From JAAUUJ01 sp964392245 (GTDB taxonomy: Bacteria > Cyanobacteriota > Cyanobacteriia > Thermostichales > Thermostichaceae): a stretch of DNA of 64,000 bases. The translations under genes and the position numbers were made by a program. This document shows positions 53,821 to 61,426 of the stretch, piece after piece. Numbering within the stretch: the first letter of the stretch is position 1; each line of letters opens with the position of its first letter. Under the pieces are notes generated by a model. The model ran no database searches and was not told the origin of the DNA. It worked only from the letters and a program-made list of their open reading frames with translations. The DNA lies in contig CAYMOX010000009.1 in assembly GCA_964392245.1 (NCBI GenBank), positions 31,713 to 95,712 of the forward strand. The letters run 5' to 3'.

Positions 53821-54723
53821 ATTCTGTACCACCATCTGCCTGTTTTGTGTGAGGAGCTTGTGGCAGGGCTGTGTGTGCGTGAACAACGGGGAGCCTATCT
53901 GGATGCCACCGTCGGCGGCGGCGGGCACAGTTTGGCATTGTTGAAGGCTGGGGCCGAGCAGATCGTGGCCCTGGATCAGGATCCGCAGGCATTGGCTGTG
54001 GCTAGGGAGCGACTCCAGGCCTGGCTCCAGGACCATGGGTTATCCCCACAGCAGGTAACCTGTCACCACCTCAATTTTTCTCAATACCAGCACCAGTGGC
54101 AGCAGCACACGCCCTCTCTGCGCTTTGCGGGTGTTATTGCCGATCTGGGAGTCAGTTCTCCCCAACTGGATCAGCCGGAACGGGGCTTCAGCTTTTCCCA
54201 GGCAGGTCCTCTGGATATGCGCATGGATCCAACCCAGGGGAGTCCAGCTGCCGAATGGATTAACGACAGTGATGAGGAGGTTCTGGCGGATATCTTCTGG
54301 CGCTACGGAGAGGAGCGCTATGCCCGCAGAATCGCCCGCCAGATTGTGCGTCGCCGTCCTTTCCAGACCACCACAGAGCTGGCAAACACCGTTCTGGCTG
54401 CGGTTCCCCCTGCCGCTCGCCGGGGCCGCATTCATCCTGCCACCCGCGTGTTTCAGGCCTTGCGGATAGCGGTGAATCAGGAACTGGACGCCCTGGCGAC
54501 ACTTTTAGCCCAGGCCCCAGATTGGTTGCGACCTGGCGGACGGATGGGGATCATCAGCTTTCATAGTTTAGAAGATCGGCAGGTGAAGTGGGCCTTCCGT
54601 CAGGATCCCCGCCTGCAGGTGGTGACGCCCAAGCCAATCCAGGCAGGGGCAGCAGAAGTCGCCTTGAATCCCCGGGCGCGATCGGCAAAGTTGCGGATTG
54701 CAGCTCGGGTTGTGACAGTGTGA
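53821..54723 (+). CDS. rsmH: 16S rRNA (cytosine(1402)-N(4))-methyltransferase
   Basis: RsmH methylates C1402 of 16S rRNA in the ribosomal P site. The protein has DATVGGGGHSLALL, VIADLGVSSPQLDQPERGFSF and ISFHSLEDRQVKWAF. The start is odd: the conserved N-terminal YHHLPVL lies upstream of the first ATG/GTG/TTG-type codon that would allow it (TTG 53845), and an in-frame stop at 53800 leaves only non-canonical codons. ATT 53821, with AAAGAGG upstream, is the best candidate; CTG 53824 is the next. A sequencing indel is the other explanation. Confidence 0.9.
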   Translation: MLYHHLPVLCEELVAGLCVREQRGAYLDATVGGGGHSLALLKAGAEQIVALDQDPQALAVARERLQAWLQDHGLSPQQVTCHHLNFSQYQHQWQQHTPSLRFAGVIADLGVSSPQLDQPERGFSFSQAGPLDMRMDPTQGSPAAEWINDSDEEVLADIFWRYGEERYARRIARQIVRRRPFQTTTELANTVLAAVPPAARRGRIHPATRVFQALRIAVNQELDALATLLAQAPDWLRPGGRMGIISFHSLEDRQVKWAFRQDPRLQVVTPKPIQAGAAEVALNPRARSAKLRIAARVVTV

Positions 54724-54754
54724 TCCAATGTGGTGTTAAGGAGGAGGAGTGGTC

Positions 54755-55249
54755 ATGGCAATTCCGCAGCGGGCTGAGGTGACAACAGCTGTACCCGTAG
54801 TGTTTATGCCGCGAGAGGCACGGCCTCTGGCAAAGGTTGGATCACGGTCACGGCTAGCCTCACAAGCCCGAACGATTCCGCTGCCCGTAGAAGACCCTTC
54901 ACCCGTCTGGTTACAGCACCTTCTCTGGTGGCGGCGGGTCACCACCGGGATGACCGTGATTTCTTTTGGGGCCATGCTGGTGTTCTACAGCTGGACCGTA
55001 TATACCCAGCAGCGCTGGAGCCAGCAGTACCAGGCACTCGAGCAGATGAAACGCAATGAACGCCAGTTTCTGCTGACCCAGCAATCGATCACCAACTCGC
55101 TGCGAGATTCTGCCACCCGGAGTAACATGGTTCCCCTCGTGCCTCAACGCATGATCGAGGTTCCTGCCGCCTCCCCCAGTCCTGAGCAAGCCGTGGCCCC
55201 TCTTCTGCCCACCACTCCTCCTTCCCCCACCTATCCGATTGGCTATTAA
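54755..55249 (+). CDS. FtsL-like single-pass membrane protein
   Basis: The 164-residue protein has a basic cytosolic N-terminus, one membrane helix (about 70-90, GMTVISFGAMLVFYSWTVY), a short coiled coil (QYQALEQMKRNERQFLL) and a Pro-rich tail. The topology and position directly after rsmH match the slot of ftsL in bacterial division clusters, though sequence identity is not decisive. An excellent AAGGAGGAGG ribosome binding site lies 7 bases before ATG 54755, which decides the start. Confidence 0.7.
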   Translation: MAIPQRAEVTTAVPVVFMPREARPLAKVGSRSRLASQARTIPLPVEDPSPVWLQHLLWWRRVTTGMTVISFGAMLVFYSWTVYTQQRWSQQYQALEQMKRNERQFLLTQQSITNSLRDSATRSNMVPLVPQRMIEVPAASPSPEQAVAPLLPTTPPSPTYPIGY

Positions 55250-55361
55250 AGCGAAAACGGTTACCACCGCTGCGCAGTTGAGTTATATCGTTTTGTAAAC
55301 TAAGCTCTTATGCAGTGGTTCCGACCTCTGCTGTGATCTTTTATCTGGACTGGAGCTCCTG

Positions 55362-56312
55362 ATGAATCGCCTACTGTCTGCATCGTTAGTCTCGATTCCC
55401 CTGTGGGAACGGGTTTTGTTGGGGATCCATGCCATGTCCATGGTGTTTGGTCTGGCTGGATTACTGCTGGTGGTGCCCCACCCCGAATGGATTGCCGCTA
55501 TGCCTGCAGCGGGAGTGCAACTGTTTTCCCTGAGTTTGAGCAACGGGGGCGTGGTTTACATGCTCACAGGCACCTGGGTGGGGATCCGAATGGGGGCACG
55601 TCTGCTGGGATGGCGGCGTCTCTGGCTATTCCTGGTGCCTGCGGTGGGTATTTCCCTGGGCAGTGAACTGGCGGGAACTTCTGTCGGTATCCCCTTTGGG
55701 GAGTACAACTATCTCAGTGGTCTGGGGTACAAGATCGCCGGACTGGTGCCCTTCACCATTCCCCTATCCTGGTTCTACATGGGCCTGGTTTCCTACCTGC
55801 TCTCCCGCGTGATCCTGCAACAGCAGCGGCACTGGTTACACCATTTTGAGGCTCTGGCCCTGGGAGCCCTGCTGCTCACCGCCTGGGATTTTGTTCTCGA
55901 TCCGGCCATGACCCAGTCAACGGTCCCCTTCTGGTTCTGGCATCAGCCGGGACCCTTTTTCGGCATGCCACTGCAGAATTTTGGGGGCTGGATGCTCACG
56001 GGAGCGGTTTTTATGACCGTCGCCAACATTCTCTGGGGACGGCAGCAGCCGGACCTGAATCGACGGGAGTTGCTGGGACCGATCCTGCTGTACACCGCCA
56101 ACTTTGCCTTCGCCATGATCATGAGTCTGGGGGCTGGCATGCCTGTGCCCGTGCTGTTAGGGCTGTTACTGGGCTTGGGTCCGGCCTGGGGGATGTGGTG
56201 GGTGGCTACTCCTGCTTCTGATCAGGAGCTTTCCGTGACAACGGCCTTTAATTCGCTGGATCCTGGGGTAGAGGCCCTGCCCCTGCGGCAACCGGAAGCG
56301 GCGGTCAAATGA
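55362..56312 (+). CDS. cruF: Gamma-carotene 1',2'-hydratase CruF
   Basis: The 316-residue membrane protein of the DUF422/CruF family adds water across the 1',2' double bond of gamma-carotene on the way to myxol. Hallmarks are GVPFGEYNYLSGLGYKIAG-type sequence (GIPFGEYNYLSG), VPFTIPLSWFYMGLVSYLL and LTAWDFVLDPAM. About eight membrane helices are seen. GGAG six bases before ATG sets the start. cruG overlaps its stop by 4 bases, the typical cyanobacterial arrangement. Confidence 0.93.
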   Translation: MNRLLSASLVSIPLWERVLLGIHAMSMVFGLAGLLLVVPHPEWIAAMPAAGVQLFSLSLSNGGVVYMLTGTWVGIRMGARLLGWRRLWLFLVPAVGISLGSELAGTSVGIPFGEYNYLSGLGYKIAGLVPFTIPLSWFYMGLVSYLLSRVILQQQRHWLHHFEALALGALLLTAWDFVLDPAMTQSTVPFWFWHQPGPFFGMPLQNFGGWMLTGAVFMTVANILWGRQQPDLNRRELLGPILLYTANFAFAMIMSLGAGMPVPVLLGLLLGLGPAWGMWWVATPASDQELSVTTAFNSLDPGVEALPLRQPEAAVK

Positions 56313-57508
56313 ACGACCTGGTTCATGCATCCGTGATCACCTCAGGATTGTTGCTATTCCAGCTCCCTGCCATCAGTTTGCTGCTGTATCGCCTGCGGCA
56401 CTCTCTCTTTCGTCAACCTCCCCTGGCACCCTGCGCCTCCGATCCGGCCACCACGGGTCAGATTTCGGTGCTGGTTCCCACCCTAAATGAGGCTGAGCGG
56501 ATTCAACCCTGTTTGCAGGGATTGCAGCAGCAGGGGCCGGAGGTACGGGAAGTGGTGGTGATCGACAGCCGCTCCCAGGATGACACGGTGGACAAAGTGC
56601 GGGCGATGCAGGCTGAAGATTCTCGCTTTCGCGTGATTACCGATGATCCGCTTCCCGCTGGATGGGTGGGGCGACCCTGGGCACTGCACACTGGCTATCT
56701 TCACAGCGATCCCGAAAGTACCTGGATCCTGGGGATTGATGCCGACACTCGTCCTCAACCCGGGCTGGCCGCCAGTTTACTGCGGGTCGCGACCACAGAA
56801 GCCTTTGATATCATTACCCTTGCGCCACGGTTTTTGCTTGAGCACTGGGGAGAAGCCTGGTTACAGCCTGCCCTACTGGTTACTCTGATTTACCGCTTTG
56901 GGGCGGCTGGAGATCCGATGCCCCCCCACCGCACTCTGGCCAATGGACAGTGTTTTCTGGCCCGCAAGTCGGTTCTGGATCAGGTGCAAGGCTATACCTC
57001 GGCGCGGGCCTCCTTCTGTGATGATGTCACCCTGGTGCGGCAGATCGCGACCCGGGGCTACAAGGTGGGCTTTCTGGATGGCTCACGGTTGCTGCAGGTG
57101 CGCATGTACACCTCGTTGGCGGAAACCTGGCGAGAATGGGGACGCTCTCTAGATCTGAAGGATGCCTCCACCCCCTGGCATACCTGGGGAGACTGGCTAT
57201 TCCTGCTGGCAGTCCAGGGATTGCCTCTGCCCACCCTGCTGCTGCTCCTGTCTCTGCAGGCTTGGCAGTCGGCTTCCCTGAGTGTTCTGGTCTGTCTGGG
57301 CCTGAATGCGGGACTGGTGATCTTCCGCTGGGGGTTGTGTCTGGGCATTGCCGGATCCTATGTCCACCCACCCTGGACCTTTTGGCTCTCGCCGCTGGCA
57401 GATCCCCTGGCGGTGCTGCGGATTGGACTCTCGGCCCTGTCCCAGCCTCGATCCTGGCGAGGACGCAGCTATGTTCAGTTCTCACCCCATGATGTAACGT
57501 CGTTCTGA
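56309..57508 (+). CDS. cruG: Carotenoid 2'-O-glycosyltransferase CruG
   Basis: The 399-residue GT2-type enzyme attaches a sugar to the 2'-hydroxyl of the myxol precursor. It has SVLVPTLNEAERIQPCLQGL, VVVIDSRSQDDTVDKV, the DxD-like GIDADTRPQPGLA and membrane helices at both ends. The ATGA overlap with cruF indicates coupling. The pair makes myxol glycosides that stabilise thylakoid and outer membranes. Confidence 0.92.
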   Translation: MNDLVHASVITSGLLLFQLPAISLLLYRLRHSLFRQPPLAPCASDPATTGQISVLVPTLNEAERIQPCLQGLQQQGPEVREVVVIDSRSQDDTVDKVRAMQAEDSRFRVITDDPLPAGWVGRPWALHTGYLHSDPESTWILGIDADTRPQPGLAASLLRVATTEAFDIITLAPRFLLEHWGEAWLQPALLVTLIYRFGAAGDPMPPHRTLANGQCFLARKSVLDQVQGYTSARASFCDDVTLVRQIATRGYKVGFLDGSRLLQVRMYTSLAETWREWGRSLDLKDASTPWHTWGDWLFLLAVQGLPLPTLLLLLSLQAWQSASLSVLVCLGLNAGLVIFRWGLCLGIAGSYVHPPWTFWLSPLADPLAVLRIGLSALSQPRSWRGRSYVQFSPHDVTSF

Positions 57509-57524
57509 TGTCGATAGGATCCCC

Positions 57525-58910
57525 GTGTTAACTCCCAATGCAAGTTTCAGTTTGATGCTGCGACTGCGGTTGCCCAACCGACCGGGCATGCTGGCCCAGG
57601 TCACCCAGGCCATTGCCCAGGAAGGGGGAAATCTCAGCCGCATTGATCTGGTAAAGCAAACCCCCCAGATGATGCTGCGAGAGATGGCGGTGGAGGCCTT
57701 TAGCCTGGAGCATCGGGATCGGATTGTGGCGGCGGTGGAGGCCATTCCTGGGATCACGGTAGAAGCGGTAACCGATCGCACCTTTGCCCGGCATCAGGGC
57801 GGCAAGCTGGAGGTGAGGGCGAAAGGGGATCTAGAGTCCGCTTCCGATCTGGCGATGGTTTACACACCTGGGGTAGGTCGAGTATCCACAGCCATTGCCC
57901 AGACCCCTAGCCTGGTCTACGAGTACACCATCAAGAGCAACACCATCGGGATCGTCACGGATGGCAGTGCTGTGTTGGGGTTGGGCAATATCGGCCCCGA
58001 GGCGGCCCTACCCGTGATGGAAGGAAAGGCGGCTTTGTTTAAACGCTTTGCCAACATTGATGCCTTTCCCCTCTGCCTGGCAACTCAGAAGGTGGAGGAG
58101 ATTGTGGAAACCGTGATCCGTCTAGCTCCTGGGTTTGGGGGGTTCAATCTCGAGGATATTGCCGCCCCTCGCTGTTTTGAAGTGGAACGGCAGCTTCGGC
58201 AGCGGCTGGCGATGCCCATTTTCCATGATGATCAACACGGCACAGCGATTGTGGTGCTGGCGGCGCTCCTGAATGCTCTGCAGGTGGTGCAGAAATCTCT
58301 GGCTCAGGTGCGGATCGTAATCAATGGGGCGGGAGCGGCGGGGCTGGCGGTTACCCATCTGCTCAAACAGGCCGGAGCCAGCGAGATTGTGGTGTGTGAT
58401 CGGATGGGGATCATCAGTCGGCAGCGAGCTGATCTCACGCCTGAAAAAGCTGAAGTAGCGGTTGATTTCCCCGGGAGTCTGGCGGATGCACTCCAGGGCG
58501 CAGATGTCTTCATTGGGGTGAGCAGCGCCCATATCTTGACCCTAGAGATGGTGGCCATGATGGCGGCTGATCCGATTGTGTTTGCTCTGGCCAATCCGAT
58601 TCCCGAGATCCAGCCCGAACTGGTGATGGGCCGGGTGGCAGTCATGGCTACGGGTCGCAGCGACTATCCCAACCAGATCAATAATGTTCTGGCCTTTCCA
58701 GGCGTATTTCGGGGGGCTCTGGACTGTCGTGCCAGTCAGTTGACTTCGGCCATGTATCTGGCGGCTGCTGAAGCGATCGCTGCTCTGGTTTCTCCTGGAC
58801 AGTTGGCTTCAGACTGGATTGTGCCCTCGGTCTTTGATGAACGGGTGGTTCCGGCGGTGGCGGGAGCGGTGGAATATACAGCTCGTCAAGCTGGTATAGC
58901 CATTCGCTGA
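57525..58910 (+). CDS. NAD(P)-dependent malic enzyme with N-terminal ACT domain
   Basis: The 461-residue enzyme decarboxylates malate to pyruvate. Residues about 5-75 form an ACT regulatory domain (MLRLRLPNRPGMLAQVTQAI). The malic N-terminal part has VYTPGVGRVSTAIA, TDGSAVLGLGNIGPEAALPVMEGKA (Lys catalysis) and FHDDQHGTAIV. The NAD-binding domain has INGAGAAGLAV. The start is GTG 57525. An ACT domain suggests allosteric control by an amino acid or related metabolite. Confidence 0.92.
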   Translation: MLTPNASFSLMLRLRLPNRPGMLAQVTQAIAQEGGNLSRIDLVKQTPQMMLREMAVEAFSLEHRDRIVAAVEAIPGITVEAVTDRTFARHQGGKLEVRAKGDLESASDLAMVYTPGVGRVSTAIAQTPSLVYEYTIKSNTIGIVTDGSAVLGLGNIGPEAALPVMEGKAALFKRFANIDAFPLCLATQKVEEIVETVIRLAPGFGGFNLEDIAAPRCFEVERQLRQRLAMPIFHDDQHGTAIVVLAALLNALQVVQKSLAQVRIVINGAGAAGLAVTHLLKQAGASEIVVCDRMGIISRQRADLTPEKAEVAVDFPGSLADALQGADVFIGVSSAHILTLEMVAMMAADPIVFALANPIPEIQPELVMGRVAVMATGRSDYPNQINNVLAFPGVFRGALDCRASQLTSAMYLAAAEAIAALVSPGQLASDWIVPSVFDERVVPAVAGAVEYTARQAGIAIR

Positions 58911-58999
58911 AATCAGTTTTTGCCGATCTGAGAATGACCTTTTTCTAGTCAAGGTGGTTTGATGATAGTGTCGGATTAGGATTCTTCTTTGGTAGGAAG

Positions 59000-60940
59000 A
59001 TGGTTAGGATTGTTGGCATCTATCATCGAGATCAACGTGAGGTTTCTGCTTCGAATCTAGAGAAGATGTTGGAGCAGATGAATAAGCAAGAGCTTCAGCA
59101 AAGATATCTCTGGTTTCAAGATTGTGTAGGTTTTGGCTCTATTCCTCTAAATCAAACCTCGCCACACCTCACGGCTAAGACTACGAAACTTTCTTATTCT
59201 GATGTTCAGGTTATTTCAGATGCTCGTCTTGACAATCGACAAGATTTAATTGCAACCCTTGAACTACAACCGGAGGCAAGTAACAGTCAGATACTGATCA
59301 AAGCTTATCTGAAATGGGGTTTCGATTGTCCACAACAGCTACTGGGAGATTTTGCTTTTGCTATATGGGATCCTCATCAAAACCAGCTTTTCTGTGCAAG
59401 AGATCCCCTAGGGATTAAGCCTCTTTTCCTCTACATTAGTTCGAGCTTTGTTGCATTTGCTTCAGAAATAGGAGGGATTCTTGCTCTTGAGGATATCCCC
59501 TGCCAAATTAATGATTTGCACATTGCTCGTTATCTGGTCCAGAAGAATCATCGTATGGACCCAATCTTAGATGAACAACCCAGTACCCTTTTTCAAAATA
59601 TTGTTCCCCTCCCAGGGGGTCATTGGGTTATGATTACCCCTGAAAAGATTTATGAGCAGAGGTATTGGCAACTGGATCCAGCTCAAGAAATTCATATGCA
59701 ATCTAGTCTCGATTATGTCGAGACTTTTCGAAATATATTTAGTGAAGCAGTGTCCTCTAGAATGGGAAATGACAGTCGTGAAATCGGGGTGGTGTTGAGT
59801 GGGGGCCTCGACTCCTCCTCTGTTGCCAGCGTCATTAGAAAGCACTCCACTTTAAACGCACCCATTCCAACATTTACGGCTGTCTTTCCGCATCTGCCCC
59901 CCCATGAGTTTCGGTATATTGATGATCCGCCCTATCTCAGAGCACTGATTGACGAGGGAGGATTTCAACCTCATCTGTACGAGGCTGATTTGCTCAGTCC
60001 TTTGAGGGATGGTGATCAGGTATACAGTCAATTGGATGAATGCTTCGTTGCCCCTAATTTTTATTTGCATCGTACAGCGTTTAAGTTAGCTACCCAGCAG
60101 GGTGTCAGGAGGCTATTTGATGGGCTGGACGGAGATGTTGTCGTTTCCCACGGGTCTCGGCGGCTGAGGGAATTGGCTCAGTCTGGTCAATGGATTCAAC
60201 TGGCGCAACAGATGGCGGTAGCGCAAATGTACTGGATAAGTCCCTGGCATCTCTACTGGCGTTTTCTCTGGTCATATGGGCTGAAGCCTAAGATTATTCG
60301 TGGTCCGTTGAGAAAACTCTCGCAACCCCAGTCGGGGCCTGCTTACGGTAACCTTGTTCATCCTGAGCTAGCCCAAAGATTTGATCTCCAGGATCGACTT
60401 CAAGAACGGCAGCGGCGGCACTCTCTCCATACAGGCGTGCGTGGAGAGCATTTTCTTGGATTGACATCAGGATTGGTGCAGATCGCCCTAGACACTGTGA
60501 ATAGAGCTGCCACAGCAAGTGGCTTGGAGATTCATCATCCTTTTTTCGACCGTAGACTGGTTGAGTTTTGCCTGGCGCTACCTGCGCAACAAAAACTCGA
60601 CGAAGGTTGGACACGGATCATCCTGCGGCGTGCAGTTGAAGGGATGATTCCTCCTCAGGTGCAGTGGCGGCAACGGAAGGCTGATTTGAGTGCTAGTTTT
60701 AACCGCGGCTTCGTTTCTTTCGAGTGGGAGCTGCTAGAGTCATACTGCCAAGAGAGACTAACACACTTAGCCCCCTACATTAGGCAAGAGACCCTCATCC
60801 AATCGATCGAGATTCTCAGACAGGCAAAAGCTAAAGGAGACTTTACCCCCAGAAAGGTGAGCGAGGCCGCGACGACAGCATGGGTGGTAGTCAATCTCGA
60901 TCAGTGGCTGCGAAAGACCGCTGAACTCACTTGTCGCTAA
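59000..60940 (+). CDS. Lasso-peptide cyclase (asparagine-synthetase-like, C protein)
   Basis: The 646-residue protein is AsnB-like. It has a glutaminase-like N-terminal domain that lacks the Cys2 nucleophile (MVRIVGIYHRD) and the PP-loop ATP-binding motif SGGLDSSS (267-274), followed by a typical ATP-pyrophosphatase domain (GLDGDVVVSHG). Cyclases of lasso clusters have exactly this combination: they adenylate the Asp/Glu side chain and form the macrolactam. The neighbours (precursor, exporter, kinase) make this the best call. The gene is AT-richer than the genes to the left, suggesting transfer. Plain asparagine synthase is less likely. Confidence 0.85.
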   Translation: MVRIVGIYHRDQREVSASNLEKMLEQMNKQELQQRYLWFQDCVGFGSIPLNQTSPHLTAKTTKLSYSDVQVISDARLDNRQDLIATLELQPEASNSQILIKAYLKWGFDCPQQLLGDFAFAIWDPHQNQLFCARDPLGIKPLFLYISSSFVAFASEIGGILALEDIPCQINDLHIARYLVQKNHRMDPILDEQPSTLFQNIVPLPGGHWVMITPEKIYEQRYWQLDPAQEIHMQSSLDYVETFRNIFSEAVSSRMGNDSREIGVVLSGGLDSSSVASVIRKHSTLNAPIPTFTAVFPHLPPHEFRYIDDPPYLRALIDEGGFQPHLYEADLLSPLRDGDQVYSQLDECFVAPNFYLHRTAFKLATQQGVRRLFDGLDGDVVVSHGSRRLRELAQSGQWIQLAQQMAVAQMYWISPWHLYWRFLWSYGLKPKIIRGPLRKLSQPQSGPAYGNLVHPELAQRFDLQDRLQERQRRHSLHTGVRGEHFLGLTSGLVQIALDTVNRAATASGLEIHHPFFDRRLVEFCLALPAQQKLDEGWTRIILRRAVEGMIPPQVQWRQRKADLSASFNRGFVSFEWELLESYCQERLTHLAPYIRQETLIQSIEILRQAKAKGDFTPRKVSEAATTAWVVVNLDQWLRKTAELTCR

Positions 60941-60993
60941 GCCTATCGCTCCATGACTATGTAACTGCAGGGGGTAATAACTTTAGGAGAACA

Positions 60994-61022
60994 TTGACAA
61001 CCTCATGTACTGACTGTATCTT
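60994..61022 (+). promoter_or_regulatory. Sigma70-type promoter of the lasso precursor
   Basis: A perfect -35 TTGACA (60994-60999) and a -10 TATCTT (61017-61022, four of six) are separated by 17 bases. The predicted transcript starts near 61029, about 37 bases before the precursor ATG. It lies after the cyclase stop, so the precursor would have its own strong promoter. Confidence 0.6.
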
Positions 61023-61065
61023 GAATATAAAATCACACTACTTTAATGGATGGCAAGGTCTGAAT

Positions 61066-61227
61066 ATGAACTCTATTCATACTTCCGATTCTAACAATGA
61101 AGCTGTTTCAAAATCTGCTTATCAAAAGCCTGAGGTCAAGAGGATCGGAACGATCTCAGAATTCACTCGCAACGTTAACGTCGTCAGTGGCGGTGACTCC
61201 GTATTTAGTGTACTTGCTCCTAGCTAA
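61066..61227 (+). CDS. Lasso-peptide precursor (A protein)
   Basis: This 53-residue protein is read from ATG 61066 with AAGG about 8 bases upstream. The leader (1-35) carries Y19, P22, V24, G28 and T34, the spacing of the leader pattern Y-x2-P-x-L-x3-G-x5-T that the B1 recognition protein binds. T34 is the conserved penultimate leader residue, so cleavage after R35 leaves the 18-residue core NVNVVSGGDSVFSVLAPS. Asp44 is core position 9, allowing a nine-residue ring to N1. The core ends in Ser. An N-terminal Asn is unusual. The cleavage site is inferred from the motif. Confidence 0.8.
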   Translation: MNSIHTSDSNNEAVSKSAYQKPEVKRIGTISEFTRNVNVVSGGDSVFSVLAPS

Positions 61228-61251
61228 TCTCTCAACGTTCCTATTCTAGTT

Positions 61252-61277
61252 CCTTCCCCCTGACGTGATGGGAAAGG
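61252..61277 (+). terminator. Putative hairpin after the lasso precursor
   Basis: CCTTCCC (61252-61258) can pair with GGGAAAGG (61270-61277) with one bulge, about 25 bases after the precursor stop, followed by TTCTAT. A partial terminator would let the precursor be made in excess over the exporter and kinase. No strong T-run is present. Confidence 0.4.
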
Positions 61278-61426
61278 TTCTATCTGGGTTCCTGAGGATA
61301 ATCGTTGCGTTCGGGTCGTGGCCTGGCGTTGATTCTGATTCTCTGCTATCGACGGTGATTAAGGTTGCTTTGCTTGGGGCAGATAACAGTTTTTGTAGTG
61401 GCAGGGCTATTTCCAGCAGCATCTGA

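Noticed and set aside
60931..61065. Longer frame extending the lasso precursor upstream by 45 codons
   Set aside because: It overlaps the cyclase stop, includes the promoter, and the leader pattern and ribosome binding site point to ATG 61066.
61228..61426. Possible remnant of a lasso B1 or B2 gene between precursor and exporter
   Set aside because: All frames are short and match neither PqqD-like nor transglutaminase-like patterns.
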